From Treponema sp. (GTDB lineage Bacteria > Spirochaetota > Spirochaetia > Treponematales > Treponemataceae), in NCBI GenBank assembly GCA_017453705.1, contig JAFTEK010000059.1:1-26871 (forward strand): a DNA stretch of 26,871 nucleotides. Reading direction: 5' to 3'. The notes beneath the pieces were generated by a model. That model saw only the letters and a program-made list of their open reading frames with translations. It did not search any database and was not told where the DNA came from. A program made the position numbers and the translations under genes. Below are positions 7,522 through 16,241 of this stretch, piece by piece. How positions within the stretch are numbered: the first letter of the stretch is position 1; the number at the start of each line of letters is the position of its first letter.

Positions 7522-8169
7522 ATGAAAAAGATAATCACGATAAGCCGTGAATACGGCTCAGGCGGAAGATCAATCGGCAAGAAGGTGGCCGAACGTCTCG
7601 GTATTTCCTTCTATGACAGCGAAATAATTGACATGGCAGCGGAAACATCAGGGCTTTCCAAAGAGTTCATCAGCCGCACGGAGCAGAGCATCTCCAGCGG
7701 GCTGCTTTATACCCTCCTGCTGGGCACCAGTTACGCCAGCCCTGGTACAACAGGCCTACATGCCACCACACGGACTACAATGAACGTGCCGCTGGCCGAT
7801 CAGGTTTTCAACGCCCAGAGGCAGGTAGTCATAGACCTTGCCAAGAAAGGGCCGTGCGTCATTGTCGGCCGCTGCTCCGACTATATCCTGACCCACACCG
7901 AGGAAGTGAACAAGGACGATGTGTTCAATGTATTCGTCTATGCACCGCTGGAATTCAAGGCTAAACGCGCGGTGGAACTGAAGGGGCTGGACGAAGCTTC
8001 CGCAGCAAAAGATGTCAAGCTCATAGACAAGAGGCGTGCCAACCACTACAACACATTTACAGAGCAGACCTGGGGAGACAGGAAATGCTACCATGCCCTG
8101 CTCAACAGCTCCCTTTTCGGAATCGACGGCACAGCTGACATAATCGTTAACCTGGTACAGCATACATAA
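7522..8169 (+). CDS. Cytidylate-kinase-like P-loop protein
   Basis: This 215-residue protein belongs to the cytidylate-kinase-like family, which is distinct from classical CmK. The N-terminus MKKIITISREYGSGGRSIGK contains a phosphate-binding loop variant. It is followed by KKVAERLGISFYDSEIIDMA and, mid-protein, by PCVIVGRCSDYIL, both typical of the family. A DKRRANHYNTFTEQTWGD segment near residues 170-187 resembles the lid region. The nucleotide substrate has not been settled for this family, so I do not assign cmk. A GH3 glucosidase begins 13 nt downstream with GGAGG in the gap, so the two are co-transcribed. Confidence 0.85.
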   Translation: MKKIITISREYGSGGRSIGKKVAERLGISFYDSEIIDMAAETSGLSKEFISRTEQSISSGLLYTLLLGTSYASPGTTGLHATTRTTMNVPLADQVFNAQRQVVIDLAKKGPCVIVGRCSDYILTHTEEVNKDDVFNVFVYAPLEFKAKRAVELKGLDEASAAKDVKLIDKRRANHYNTFTEQTWGDRKCYHALLNSSLFGIDGTADIIVNLVQHT

Positions 8170-8182
8170 AATCGGAGGAACT

Positions 8183-10480
8183 ATGGCAAGGCACTCAGAC
8201 AGCGACATTCGTGCACTGGTAAAGAACATGACACTCAAGGAGAAGTGCAGCCTCCTTTCGGGCGAGGACTTCTGGCACACCAAGACCGTGGAGCGACTGG
8301 GCATACCGGCCATAATGGTCAGCGATGGCCCTCATGGTCTGCGCAAACAAGACCTGAGCCATGCGGGTGGCAGTGAAAACGACAGCATAAAGGCAGTCTG
8401 CTTCCCGGCGGCATGTGCGACCGCAAGCTCCTTTGACCCTGATGTTATGAAGAAACTGGGTGAAACCCTGGGCGATGAGTGTCAGGCGGAAGACGTTTCC
8501 ACCATACTTGGACCGGCCATCAACATAAAAAGATCCCCCCTCTGCGGCCGCAACTTTGAGTACATGAGTGAGGATCCATATCTAGCAGGGGAACTTGCCT
8601 CATCCTACATAGATGGAGTTCAGTCCAAAGGCGTAGGTGTGTCGCTCAAGCACTTTGCCCTCAACAGCCAGGAGTACAGAAGGCTCACCTGTTCTTCCAA
8701 CTGCGATGAACGCACAATGAGGGAGATATACCTTCCGGCATTCGAGACCGCCGTTAAGAAGTCCCAGCCCAAGACCATAATGCACAGCTACAACCTTATA
8801 AACGGAACTTATTCCGGCGAGAGCAGCTGGCTTCTGCGCAAAGTCCTCCGCAAGGAGTGGGGCTTTAAAGGCGTAGTGATGAGCGACTGGGGGGCAGTGA
8901 ACAGCCGAGTTGCCGGAGTCAAAGCAGGCTGCGACCTAGAGATGCCTGGACATGGTGACGTGAATGACAAAAAAGTGCTCAAGGCCGCCCGCAAGGACAA
9001 GAAGCTTGTCAAGAGGATAGATGAGTCTTGCTTCCGTATTCTGCGATGGGTCTACGACTTTGAGGACGGAAGGAAAGAAGGCTCTTTTGACTTTGAGAAG
9101 CACCACGAGATTGCCCGCCTTTTGGAAGAAGAATCCATCGTACTTCTCAAAAACAGCGGGATGCTGCCCCTGGGCGGCAATGAAAAGTTCGCACTTATCG
9201 GGGAGTTTGCCAAGAAACCACGCTACCAGGGCGGAGGTTCCAGCCACATAAACGCGATTGAAGTCACGTCCGCTTATGACACATTCCACAAGGCGGGACT
9301 GGAATTTGACTATGAGCAGGGGTACATAATAGAAGAAAAAGAGGATGACAAAGCCAAGTCCTCCGGGCTGCTCAGGGCCGCCGTGGAAGCAGGCAAGAAA
9401 TACGGCAGGGCGGTTGTCTTTGCCGGACTGCCAGACTCCTTTGAAAGCGAAGGCTATGACCGCAAGCATCTGGACATGCCCGCAAACCAAAACACCCTGA
9501 TTGACGCACTCGCGGATGCCGGGGTCAAAGTCACGGTCGTAATGCATAACGGCTCGCCTGTTGTCATGCCTTGGCGTGACAAGGTTGACGCGATTGTGGA
9601 AGCATACCTGGGCGGTGAGGCCGTCGGGGAAGCAGTCGTCAACGTGCTGACCGGCAAGGTGAACCCGTCAGGCAAACTCGCAGAGACGTTCCCCCTTAGA
9701 CTGGAAGACACACCGTCATTCCTGAGCTTTGCAAATGACAAGCATAACTGTGAGTACACTGAGGGCATCTATGTTGGCTACCGCTGGTACGACACGCGGA
9801 AGATGGACGTGGAATACCCCTTTGGGTTCGGCCTTAGCTACACGACGTTCGACTACTCCAATCTTGAGCTTAACAGCGACAGCCTGGGCGACGGCAAGAA
9901 AGACAAGCAGACTGTCACGGCAAAAATCACGGTCAAGAACACCGGCAAAGTCGCGGGCAAAGAGGTCGTCCAGCTTTACATTTCTGACAAGACAGGATTA
10001 GCCACCCGCCCGGAGAAAGAGCTAAAGGGCTTTAAGAAAGTATTCCTTAAGCCAGGCGAGAGCGTCCGCATAAGCTTTACCTTGGACAAACGAAGCTTTG
10101 CCTACTACAGCACGGAGCTGGAGGACTGGTATGCCCCGTCAGGAACTTACGAGCTGCAAATCGGTTCTTCCAGCCGCGACATAAGGGCAACAGCTCCCGT
10201 GGTGTTCAAGAGCAAGCAAAGCCTGCCGGTCGAGATAGGCCCCAACACGACAATAGGAGACCTTCTGGACAACAAGAAAACCCGCAAGGTCATAAAGACA
10301 TTCCTGTCCAAGGTAATGGAAAAGCGCAGCGACAGGGATGCCGCACGAGAGGCTATAACCGATGAGATGATTGAGCAGTCCATGGACAGCACACCACTTC
10401 GCGGCCTGTACATGGCAGGTATGCACGTAAAGAAGCGGGTATTCCGCCGTCTGGTTGAGGATCTGCTGGAGAAAGACTAA
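8183..10480 (+). CDS. GH3 family beta-glucosidase
   Basis: This 765-residue glycoside hydrolase family 3 enzyme removes terminal beta-linked sugars (typically glucose) from oligosaccharides. The N-terminal barrel has MVSDGPHGLR near residue 45, the K156-H157 pair and the nucleophile Asp235 in VVMSDWGAV. The alpha/beta sandwich starts near EESIVLLKNSGMLPL (about 313-327). A fibronectin-III-like domain follows (AGKEVVQLYISDK, RPEKELKGFKKVFLKPGES). The last ~90 residues form a helical tail (TTIGDLLDNKKTRKVIKTF onward) that is common in GH3 enzymes of gut bacteria. No signal peptide is present, so it is cytoplasmic and would act on imported oligosaccharides such as cellobiose. The start follows GGAGG by 5 nt. 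The exact substrate is unknown. Confidence 0.93.
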   Translation: MARHSDSDIRALVKNMTLKEKCSLLSGEDFWHTKTVERLGIPAIMVSDGPHGLRKQDLSHAGGSENDSIKAVCFPAACATASSFDPDVMKKLGETLGDECQAEDVSTILGPAINIKRSPLCGRNFEYMSEDPYLAGELASSYIDGVQSKGVGVSLKHFALNSQEYRRLTCSSNCDERTMREIYLPAFETAVKKSQPKTIMHSYNLINGTYSGESSWLLRKVLRKEWGFKGVVMSDWGAVNSRVAGVKAGCDLEMPGHGDVNDKKVLKAARKDKKLVKRIDESCFRILRWVYDFEDGRKEGSFDFEKHHEIARLLEEESIVLLKNSGMLPLGGNEKFALIGEFAKKPRYQGGGSSHINAIEVTSAYDTFHKAGLEFDYEQGYIIEEKEDDKAKSSGLLRAAVEAGKKYGRAVVFAGLPDSFESEGYDRKHLDMPANQNTLIDALADAGVKVTVVMHNGSPVVMPWRDKVDAIVEAYLGGEAVGEAVVNVLTGKVNPSGKLAETFPLRLEDTPSFLSFANDKHNCEYTEGIYVGYRWYDTRKMDVEYPFGFGLSYTTFDYSNLELNSDSLGDGKKDKQTVTAKITVKNTGKVAGKEVVQLYISDKTGLATRPEKELKGFKKVFLKPGESVRISFTLDKRSFAYYSTELEDWYAPSGTYELQIGSSSRDIRATAPVVFKSKQSLPVEIGPNTTIGDLLDNKKTRKVIKTFLSKVMEKRSDRDAAREAITDEMIEQSMDSTPLRGLYMAGMHVKKRVFRRLVEDLLEKD

Positions 10481-10549
10481 GGAAATCAGCCGTCTCGTCC
10501 TAGATTATTCTTGCTCTGCGTCGGAGCTGGTGATTCGTGCTGCCGTCTT

Positions 10550-11530
10550 CTATACATTACCCAGCAGTACATCCGAAAGCTCCCTTCGTGCAAGCTCTGC
10601 CAGACGGCAGAGGGTCTCCACAGGAGTAGCAGGCAGGCTCTCCATTTTCCAGCGGGGAAAGAAACGGGTCAGGTGCAGGGGTATGTTCCTGTCCAGCGAA
10701 GCTATCCATGCAGCTTCTTCCGCCATCTCCTCCTCGCTGTCGTTGAAGCCCGGCACAATTAGAGTCGTAAGCTCTATGTGTATGCATCCATGCTCATAGG
10801 CTTGTCCATAGTTATGACACATGGATATTGCGTCCTTGACCGCCCCAAGGTCTCCGCCCAGTTTTCTGTATGAGCCAGAGGAGAAACACTTAAGGTCTAT
10901 GTTCATTGCGTCCGTGTAGGGAAGAATCTCATCCAACACATTCGTGGAGATGCAGCCGTTGGTGACAATGACGTTCTTCATGCCCGCCTGCCGTACCAGC
11001 ATGGCGCAGTCACGCAGGTATTCCCATGAGACAAGAGGCTCGTTGTATGTGTATGCGAGACCGATGTTGCCCCGTCCTCGCAGGGACAGAGCCTTGGAAA
11101 CAAGCTCCTGTGGGGTAAGACCATTGCCATCAACTTCCGGTGTGTGCTGTGAAATCTCGTAGTTCTGGCAGAACGGACACCGCATGTTGCAGCCCCATCC
11201 GCCCACGGAAAGGATGCGGCTCCCCGGCATAAATCTGGCGAGGGGCTTCTTTTCTATCGGATCGAGAGCCAGAGCACTGAGCCTGCCCATGCCCGACTCA
11301 TAGCCCAGGGGAACGATGATTCCCTGCCGATTCATGCGGGCACGGCAGAATCCCACCTGCCCATCTTTCAGCACACAGCGGTGGAAGCAGGTCGTGCATG
11401 TCACCGCCGGGTTAGTAGCAGCCATATCAGAGGTCGCCATGTCAGTCACCGCAATGCCACTGGTCGCCGCATCAGCGTTCCCCATGTCAGCGTTCGTCGT
11501 ATCATTCACCGCCGTGCCAGACTTCTCCAT
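10550..11530 (-). CDS. amrS: AmmeMemoRadiSam system radical SAM enzyme
   Basis: This 326-residue radical SAM enzyme is related to pyruvate-formate-lyase activases. The [4Fe-4S]-SAM cluster motif is Cys114-x3-Cys118-x2-Cys121 in GWGCNMRCPFCQNYEIS. An upstream Cys cluster (45, 48, 52, 62) is typical of this subfamily and probably binds a further metal site. Other family marks are GLAYTYNEPLVSWEY and MNIDLKCFS. The first ~40 residues are a non-conserved extension built of three degenerate 15-residue units, each beginning with Met (1, 16, 31; also 36). The true start could therefore be one of the later Mets. The ATG at 11530 is one base after the MEMO-AMMECR1 stop, so the two proteins are made together. 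The substrate of the system is unknown to me. Confidence 0.9.
   Translation of the reverse strand: MEKSGTAVNDTTNADMGNADAATSGIAVTDMATSDMAATNPAVTCTTCFHRCVLKDGQVGFCRARMNRQGIIVPLGYESGMGRLSALALDPIEKKPLARFMPGSRILSVGGWGCNMRCPFCQNYEISQHTPEVDGNGLTPQELVSKALSLRGRGNIGLAYTYNEPLVSWEYLRDCAMLVRQAGMKNVIVTNGCISTNVLDEILPYTDAMNIDLKCFSSGSYRKLGGDLGAVKDAISMCHNYGQAYEHGCIHIELTTLIVPGFNDSEEEMAEEAAWIASLDRNIPLHLTRFFPRWKMESLPATPVETLCRLAELARRELSDVLLGNV
11396..11530 (-). repeat. Three degenerate 45-bp tandem units at the amrS 5' end
   Basis: On the minus strand the motif CTGACATGG occurs at the amrBA/amrS junction (11530 region) and again 45 and 90 nt further on, each time presenting an in-frame ATG preceded by GAC. The encoded units are MEKSGTAVNDTTNAD, MGNADAATSGIAVTD and MATSDMAATNPAVTC. 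The spacing is exact but the unit sequences are only partly alike. Confidence 0.5.
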
Positions 11531-11531
11531 G

Positions 11532-12950
11532 TCAGTGGTGCCTCACAACCTCAAAGCGGGAAAGCTCTGGCTTCTCAGATGGGCTTATCCCCCCCTTGCG
11601 GCAGGCAATTTCTATCTGCTGGTCAACGTCATCAACGCCGTCAAGATTGGGCAGTAGCAGTCCTCTCCTGCTGTCCTTGCTGCATATCACGCCGTAACGC
11701 TTCACGTCCAGCTGCTCGCGGGAGCTTATCGATTCCACAGGCCCAAGCACGTCCACGCTGTATATCATGGAAGAAAGCTCCCCCTCCCTGACCCTGTTGA
11801 ACCGAGGATCTCGGCTACATGCCGACACCGCATTGTGGATTATCTCCGCAGCGACGCAAGGCTCTGTCGCACCTATCGTACCTATGCAGCCCCTAAGCTG
11901 ACCGTCAAGATGCAAGGAGACGAATGTACCCGCCCGTCTTGAAAGCATCTCTTCCGGCAGAGCAAGCTCTGTTCCGTCCGGGAAAAGAGCCTTACCAGAG
12001 TCCACGCGTGGAACAGAAGCTTCCCGCGTATACAGCTCCACGGTACGGCGGGCTAACTGCACATATATGTCCTCTCCGCCCCGGATTGACTCAAGTTTAT
12101 CCCGCTCTTCCGACTCGTATCCGGCCAAAAAGCACCTGCCCTCGTCCCTGCCCGCAGGTTTATAGAAACAGATGCCATAGCCCACTCCTGTCGTACCCTC
12201 GTGGGAAAGACATTCCGCCCTGACAGCAGTTCCGTCCAATGCCCCCGCCATGATTATGAAAGACCTATGGCCGCATTCCGCCGCCTTGTCGCAGAAACCC
12301 TCACTGAAGTCAAACAGCCTTCCGAATTCCGCCTTGCCCATCACATCCATAATTCTCCTGTCATACTCAAGGCCTTCCTGTGCGAACCCATAGGGGCCGT
12401 CCTCGGCAAGCTTATGGGAAAGGTCGCCGCTCGCCACCAGCACAACATTTCTCCCGGTTTTTGCGACTGCCCTCTGGATGCACTGCCCCAGCCTGTAATG
12501 CTCCTTATAGGACTGACCAGAAAGACCCATGCGTACCAATTTGTAATCCGTGTAGAATTGCCTGACAAAATAGAGGGGCACCATCGTCCCGTGGTCAAGC
12601 GACGCATCCTTCTCGCCATCAGTTCCCGCCCGCACACCGGCAGATTGTGTCTCACCGCAGATTGCCCTGACAAGCTCCTCATCGTATTCCTCTCTGAATG
12701 ACACCTGCCCTGCACCGAATCTGGCAAAACTGCCTTCCGCCCCGCTCCCCGGTGAGATGTGGAAGTAGTCCGAGTACATTATACTGTGAGGGGATGTGAC
12801 GATAATCGTCTGGGGCTTCAAGGCGGCTATCTCTTGTGCCACCCTGCGGTATGAATCAATTGTTGTCTGGACTTGCCTCTCCGCCCCCTTCCCCACTTCA
12901 GCGACTATGAGGGGCGGATGCGGAACCATGAACGCAGCTAGTAACGACAT
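11532..12950 (-). CDS. MEMO-AMMECR1 fusion protein (AmmeMemoRadiSam proteins B and A)
   Basis: Two conserved families are fused here. The N-terminal ~270 residues are MEMO, related to LigB-type dioxygenases, with MVPHPPLIV, VTSPHS, DHGTMVPLYF and a SGDLSHKL segment; the His residues resemble a metal site. The C-terminal ~170 residues are AMMECR1, with TFVSLHLDGQLRGCIGTIG and CSRDPRFNRV. In many bacteria these are separate genes. Starting at the ATG at 12950 the protein has 472 residues and begins with the family-typical MSLLAAF. An extension to 12998 would overlap the promoter and is rejected. It is coupled to the radical SAM gene (stop TGA, one base, ATG). Its biochemical role is not known to me with confidence. 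Confidence 0.9.
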   Translation of the reverse strand: MSLLAAFMVPHPPLIVAEVGKGAERQVQTTIDSYRRVAQEIAALKPQTIIVTSPHSIMYSDYFHISPGSGAEGSFARFGAGQVSFREEYDEELVRAICGETQSAGVRAGTDGEKDASLDHGTMVPLYFVRQFYTDYKLVRMGLSGQSYKEHYRLGQCIQRAVAKTGRNVVLVASGDLSHKLAEDGPYGFAQEGLEYDRRIMDVMGKAEFGRLFDFSEGFCDKAAECGHRSFIIMAGALDGTAVRAECLSHEGTTGVGYGICFYKPAGRDEGRCFLAGYESEERDKLESIRGGEDIYVQLARRTVELYTREASVPRVDSGKALFPDGTELALPEEMLSRRAGTFVSLHLDGQLRGCIGTIGATEPCVAAEIIHNAVSACSRDPRFNRVREGELSSMIYSVDVLGPVESISSREQLDVKRYGVICSKDSRRGLLLPNLDGVDDVDQQIEIACRKGGISPSEKPELSRFEVVRHH

Positions 12951-12956
12951 GACTTG

Positions 12957-12985
12957 ATTATAACATCTGCAAGCAGGAAAATCCA
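12957..12985 (-). promoter_or_regulatory. Promoter of the AmmeMemoRadiSam operon, extended -10
   Basis: Minus-strand TGT-TATAAT (TATAAT at 12957-12962) is a perfect extended -10. The -35 TGGATT (12980-12985) is weak, with a 17-nt spacer. Only 6 nt lie between TATAAT and the ATG at 12950, which would place +1 on the A of the start codon. No Shine-Dalgarno is present. Confidence 0.55.
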
Positions 12986-13039
12986 GCCAGAAATGCAAGA
13001 AACCGGGAATAGCAAGGGACTATTCAGACAGCCAGAGGG

Positions 13040-13651
13040 CTAGACAATAAAGCCACATTCAAACATAGCACTTACATCTTTCCAATCAAAGCATCTGCGA
13101 TAGTTGCCGTTTGGGAATCCCGTTGTCTTATTCCACGGCCTGTTAAATACCATCACCTTAAGTTCCGGGAGATGATTGAAGAACTTGAATGCCAAAGGGG
13201 AATCTTCAATTGCAAAGTCAAAATTCATCTTGTAGTATTCCTCAAGCTCCAGACTGTAATCACTGCCCCTGATCTGCTGTTCGTCACCATATTTGTCAAG
13301 GCAATACAGCTTGATATTTTTATATCCGTGTTTATCAAGCCAGTCATGGGATGCCTCATAGGAACCGAACGGCCGACCTGTGATGATTGATACGTTATGG
13401 CCTTTGCCTGTCCATCCGTTTATGACTTCTACAGCTCCGGGAGTCTCCTCATAGGACATAAGCATATCGTTCTCGTTTCCCCTGACAAGCAGCTGGCCGT
13501 ACTGCTCGTCATTCAGGCCGAAGGACTTCTGAAGGTTGAAATCGTGCATATCCTCATAAGGTACATTTATCCTAAACATTTCATAGGCAAGTTTGGAGAA
13601 TGCCCTTCCTGTTTCGCACAGGCAGTCATCAAAATCAACGTAGACATTCAT
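13040..13651 (-). CDS. HAD-family 5'(3')-deoxyribonucleotidase-like phosphatase
   Basis: This 203-residue protein resembles the NT5C group of HAD phosphatases, which dephosphorylate nucleoside monophosphates. The N-terminal VDFDDCLCETG supplies the nucleophile and acid-base Asp pair (DxD motif I). NVSIITGRPFGSYE is motif II. The C-terminal DFAIEDSPLAFKFF is the acidic metal-binding motif. The frame opens at a GTG at 13657, but AGGGG sits 5-6 nt before the ATG at 13651, so I use that start. It follows the acetyltransferase by 20 nt on the same strand and is probably co-transcribed with it. The substrate is not certain. Confidence 0.8.
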   Translation of the reverse strand: MNVYVDFDDCLCETGRAFSKLAYEMFRINVPYEDMHDFNLQKSFGLNDEQYGQLLVRGNENDMLMSYEETPGAVEVINGWTGKGHNVSIITGRPFGSYEASHDWLDKHGYKNIKLYCLDKYGDEQQIRGSDYSLELEEYYKMNFDFAIEDSPLAFKFFNHLPELKVMVFNRPWNKTTGFPNGNYRRCFDWKDVSAMFECGFIV

Positions 13652-13671
13652 AAGCACCCCCTATTCGGAAG

Positions 13672-14139
13672 TCAGTCCTTCTCATAAAAAACTATATCCA
13701 TAAGGTCATTGATTTTCTCGGTCTTTCCCGTTCTGTGGTAGCCCATTTTCTCATACAGATGGCAGTTGCCCTTTTCCTGCAATATGGTATCAAGGCACCA
13801 ATTGTCGGAGCCGCACAGATTCTCAAGTGCCTTTATAGCCTGCTGTGCATACCCCCTGTTCCTGTACTCCTCCATAATCCAGATTGGGGATATACGCTTC
13901 CGGCTTCCATCTTTTTTGTCTATGACACGGACGGCTCCTACCCTGCTGCCATCCGCGATGATGAAATAATAGCTCGTCCACGGCTGCTCAAACCGCGCCA
14001 GAACCTTGTCCAATCCTTCGGCGGCCGGGCTTGTCTCATAATCCCTGTACTTTTCCAACAGCCCCGAAAATGCCTCCGTCTGCATTTTCCAGACTATCTC
14101 GACATCACCCCTTGCCACTTTCTCCAAGCGTATTCCCAT
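13672..14139 (-). CDS. GNAT family N-acetyltransferase
   Basis: This is a GNAT-fold acetyl-CoA-dependent acetyltransferase. The core acetyl-CoA site is RNRGYAQQAIKALE, with the preceding strand ISPIWIMEEY, and the C-terminal KGNCHLYEKMGYHRTGKTEKI is typical. The frame extends to 14196, but a GGTGGAG lies 6 nt before the ATG at 14139 and the family-like sequence begins there (MGIRLEKVARGD), giving 155 residues. The acceptor is unknown. It lies about 98 nt after glmS on the same strand with no clear promoter between, so it may be in the glmS transcript together with the downstream HAD phosphatase. Confidence 0.82.
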   Translation of the reverse strand: MGIRLEKVARGDVEIVWKMQTEAFSGLLEKYRDYETSPAAEGLDKVLARFEQPWTSYYFIIADGSRVGAVRVIDKKDGSRKRISPIWIMEEYRNRGYAQQAIKALENLCGSDNWCLDTILQEKGNCHLYEKMGYHRTGKTEKINDLMDIVFYEKD

Positions 14140-14237
14140 CGTTGACTCCACCATTGCCGTGCGGTTATTTCGTCGCCACCCGCCCGGCTCTGACACACGC
14201 AGGAGACGACTTTCATTTTCCGCCTCGCGCTGTTTTT

Positions 14238-16088
14238 CTACTCCACCGTGACGGACTTGGCGAGATTCCTAGGTTTGTCAGGGTCTATACCCCTTAAGAC
14301 GGAGCAGTAGTAGGCGAAGAGCTGGGAAGGCACGATGGACAGTATCGGGGCAAACGCGCTGTCGCACTCAGGGATGAGGAAAATCTCATCGGCGGCGGCC
14401 TTGAAGGCCCCGCTTCTGTCCTGTGTTATTACAAGAGTGGCGGCTCCGCGCGTCTTGACCTCCACGATGTTGCTGGCAAGCTTTTCGTACATCTCCTTCT
14501 GTGTAGCAGTGGCAACAACAAGGGTCGAGGAATCCATAAGGGCGATGGGGCCGTGCTTCAGCTCCCCGGCGGCGAATGCCTCCGAGTGCATGTATGATAC
14601 TTCCTTGAGCTTGAGGGCGCACTCCAGGCTGGTCGCGCTGTCAAAGAGGCGGCCTATGAAGAAAACCTTGTCTTTGTTGAAATTCCGGGACACGAACTTC
14701 TGTATTACGGTCTTGTCATCAAGAAGCTCCTGCACCTTGTCAGGGAGACTCGCCAGCTCTCCCAGAAAGTTCCCATACTCCGCCTCGTCAAGCATACCCC
14801 TGATGTGGGCGGCCTTGAGCGCGAGCATGTACAGGCAGGCCAGCTGTGTCGTGTAGGCCTTAGTGGAGGCGACCGCGATTTCCGGCCCCGCCCATGTGTA
14901 CACTATGTCGTCCGCCTCACGACTCACGGTGGAGCCTACGCAGTTGGTTATCGCAATCACATGCACCCCGGCGGACTTGGCAAGGCGCAGGGCAGCCAGC
15001 GTGTCGGCGGTCTCTCCCGACTGGCTTATCACGATGAACACGTCGTCTTTGTTCAATATGGGGTCACGGTAGCGGAACTCGCTCGCAACATCGACGACGA
15101 CCGGGATACGGGCGAATTTCTCAAAGGCGTACTTGGCGACGACACCGGCATGGTAGGCGGTTCCGCAGGCAGTGATAACGATGCGGCGGGCTGACTTCCA
15201 GAATTCCTCGCCACCTTCCTTTATCTCCTCGAACTTGATGTCGCTTATCTTTCCGTTGGCTTCCTTGACAAAACGCGGGCGCATCGTGTCGGTCAGAGCC
15301 TTGGGCTGCTCGTGGATTTCCTTGAGCATAAAGTGCTCCCAGCCGTTCTTCTCAGCGGAGGAGATGTCCCAGTCCACGTGGTATGGCGACTTTATGACCC
15401 GGTTGCCGTTTCCGTCAAATAAATCCACATGGTCGGCGTAGAGCACAGCCAGCTGCTTCTGATCCAGGAAGTAGACCTCCCGTGTGTATGGAAGGACTGC
15501 GGGCACGTCGCTCGCGATGAAGTTCTCGCCCTCGCCCAGGCCGACGATGAGGGGGCTTTCCTTGCGGGCTGCGATGATGCGGTCAGGAAAGTCCTTGCAC
15601 AGGACTCCAAGCGCGTAGCTGCCCTCCAGCTTGTCCAGGCTCCGCTGCACGGCCTTGAAGATGTCCCTGTCCTTCTCGTAGTAATAATTGACCAGATGGG
15701 CAATAACCTCGGTGTCCGTTTGGCTGCGGAAGACGATTCCCTTGCCCTGCAGCCATGACTTGAGCGCGAGGTAGTTCTCGATGATTCCGTTGTGGACTAC
15801 GGCGATGCTGCCGCTCTCGTTGACCTGCGGGTGGGCGTTGATGTCGCTCGGCTCTCCGTGTGTCGCCCAGCGGGTGTGGCCTATTCCAAGGCAGCCTCGC
15901 ACGGTCTCCTTGGCAAGCTTGTCCTCAAGGAACTTTATCGCCCCCTTGACTTTTCGGACAAGAATTTCCTGTCCGTCATAGACCGCGATTCCCGCGCTGT
16001 CGTAACCCCTGTACTCAAGCTTCTTGAGTCCGTCAATAAGGACAGGCGTTGCGTCCTTGACCCCTATGTATCCAACTATTCCGCACAT
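14238..16088 (-). CDS. glmS: Glutamine--fructose-6-phosphate aminotransferase GlmS
   Basis: GlmS makes glucosamine-6-phosphate from fructose-6-phosphate and glutamine, the first step of amino-sugar supply for peptidoglycan and glycolipids. The 616-residue length is standard. Residues 1-~220 form the glutaminase domain, with the nucleophile Cys2 in MCGIVGYIG and the downstream YRGYDSAGIA and GHTRWATHGEPS motifs. Two SIS sugar-isomerase domains follow, with TACGTAYHAG and SQSGETADTLAAL in the first and the FFIGRLFDSATSLE and GELKHGPIAL segments in the second. The C-terminus DPDKPRNLAKSVTVE is canonical. GAGGGG lies 6 nt before the ATG. A TATACT at 16137-16142 may be its -10, without a good -35. 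Confidence 0.97.
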   Translation of the reverse strand: MCGIVGYIGVKDATPVLIDGLKKLEYRGYDSAGIAVYDGQEILVRKVKGAIKFLEDKLAKETVRGCLGIGHTRWATHGEPSDINAHPQVNESGSIAVVHNGIIENYLALKSWLQGKGIVFRSQTDTEVIAHLVNYYYEKDRDIFKAVQRSLDKLEGSYALGVLCKDFPDRIIAARKESPLIVGLGEGENFIASDVPAVLPYTREVYFLDQKQLAVLYADHVDLFDGNGNRVIKSPYHVDWDISSAEKNGWEHFMLKEIHEQPKALTDTMRPRFVKEANGKISDIKFEEIKEGGEEFWKSARRIVITACGTAYHAGVVAKYAFEKFARIPVVVDVASEFRYRDPILNKDDVFIVISQSGETADTLAALRLAKSAGVHVIAITNCVGSTVSREADDIVYTWAGPEIAVASTKAYTTQLACLYMLALKAAHIRGMLDEAEYGNFLGELASLPDKVQELLDDKTVIQKFVSRNFNKDKVFFIGRLFDSATSLECALKLKEVSYMHSEAFAAGELKHGPIALMDSSTLVVATATQKEMYEKLASNIVEVKTRGAATLVITQDRSGAFKAAADEIFLIPECDSAFAPILSIVPSQLFAYYCSVLRGIDPDKPRNLAKSVTVE

Positions 16089-16182
16089 ATAAATCCCCTC
16101 AAAGCCCAGTTGATTTTTTGTCCTTGCAAGTCAGATAGTATACGAAATACGCTTAAAGGGCAAGCATTTTCAGAGTAACCTC

Positions 16183-16199
16183 GGAACCGCCAGCGGAGC
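16183..16199 (-). repeat. Dispersed repeat core shared with 7397-7413
   Basis: On the minus strand this reads GCTCCGCTGGCGGTTCC. The plus strand at 7397-7413, inside the MITE-like element, reads GCTTCGCTGACGGTTCC, so 15 of 17 bases match. Both copies are intergenic. They may belong to one dispersed repeat family. Confidence 0.35.
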
Positions 16200-16241
16200 C
16201 ACGGCGTTGCCAAGGCAAAACTGAAGTTTTTCGAGATTCCC

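Noticed and set aside
12201..12701. 166-codon plus-strand ORF opposite the MEMO domain
   Set aside because: It is a shadow of a conserved protein; no Shine-Dalgarno, promoter or domain supports it.
16089..16241. Possible glmS ribozyme or riboswitch upstream of glmS
   Set aside because: I could not trace the conserved pseudoknotted core or cleavage-site context of the known glmS ribozyme; the region holds a weak -10, a Shine-Dalgarno and a repeat core instead.
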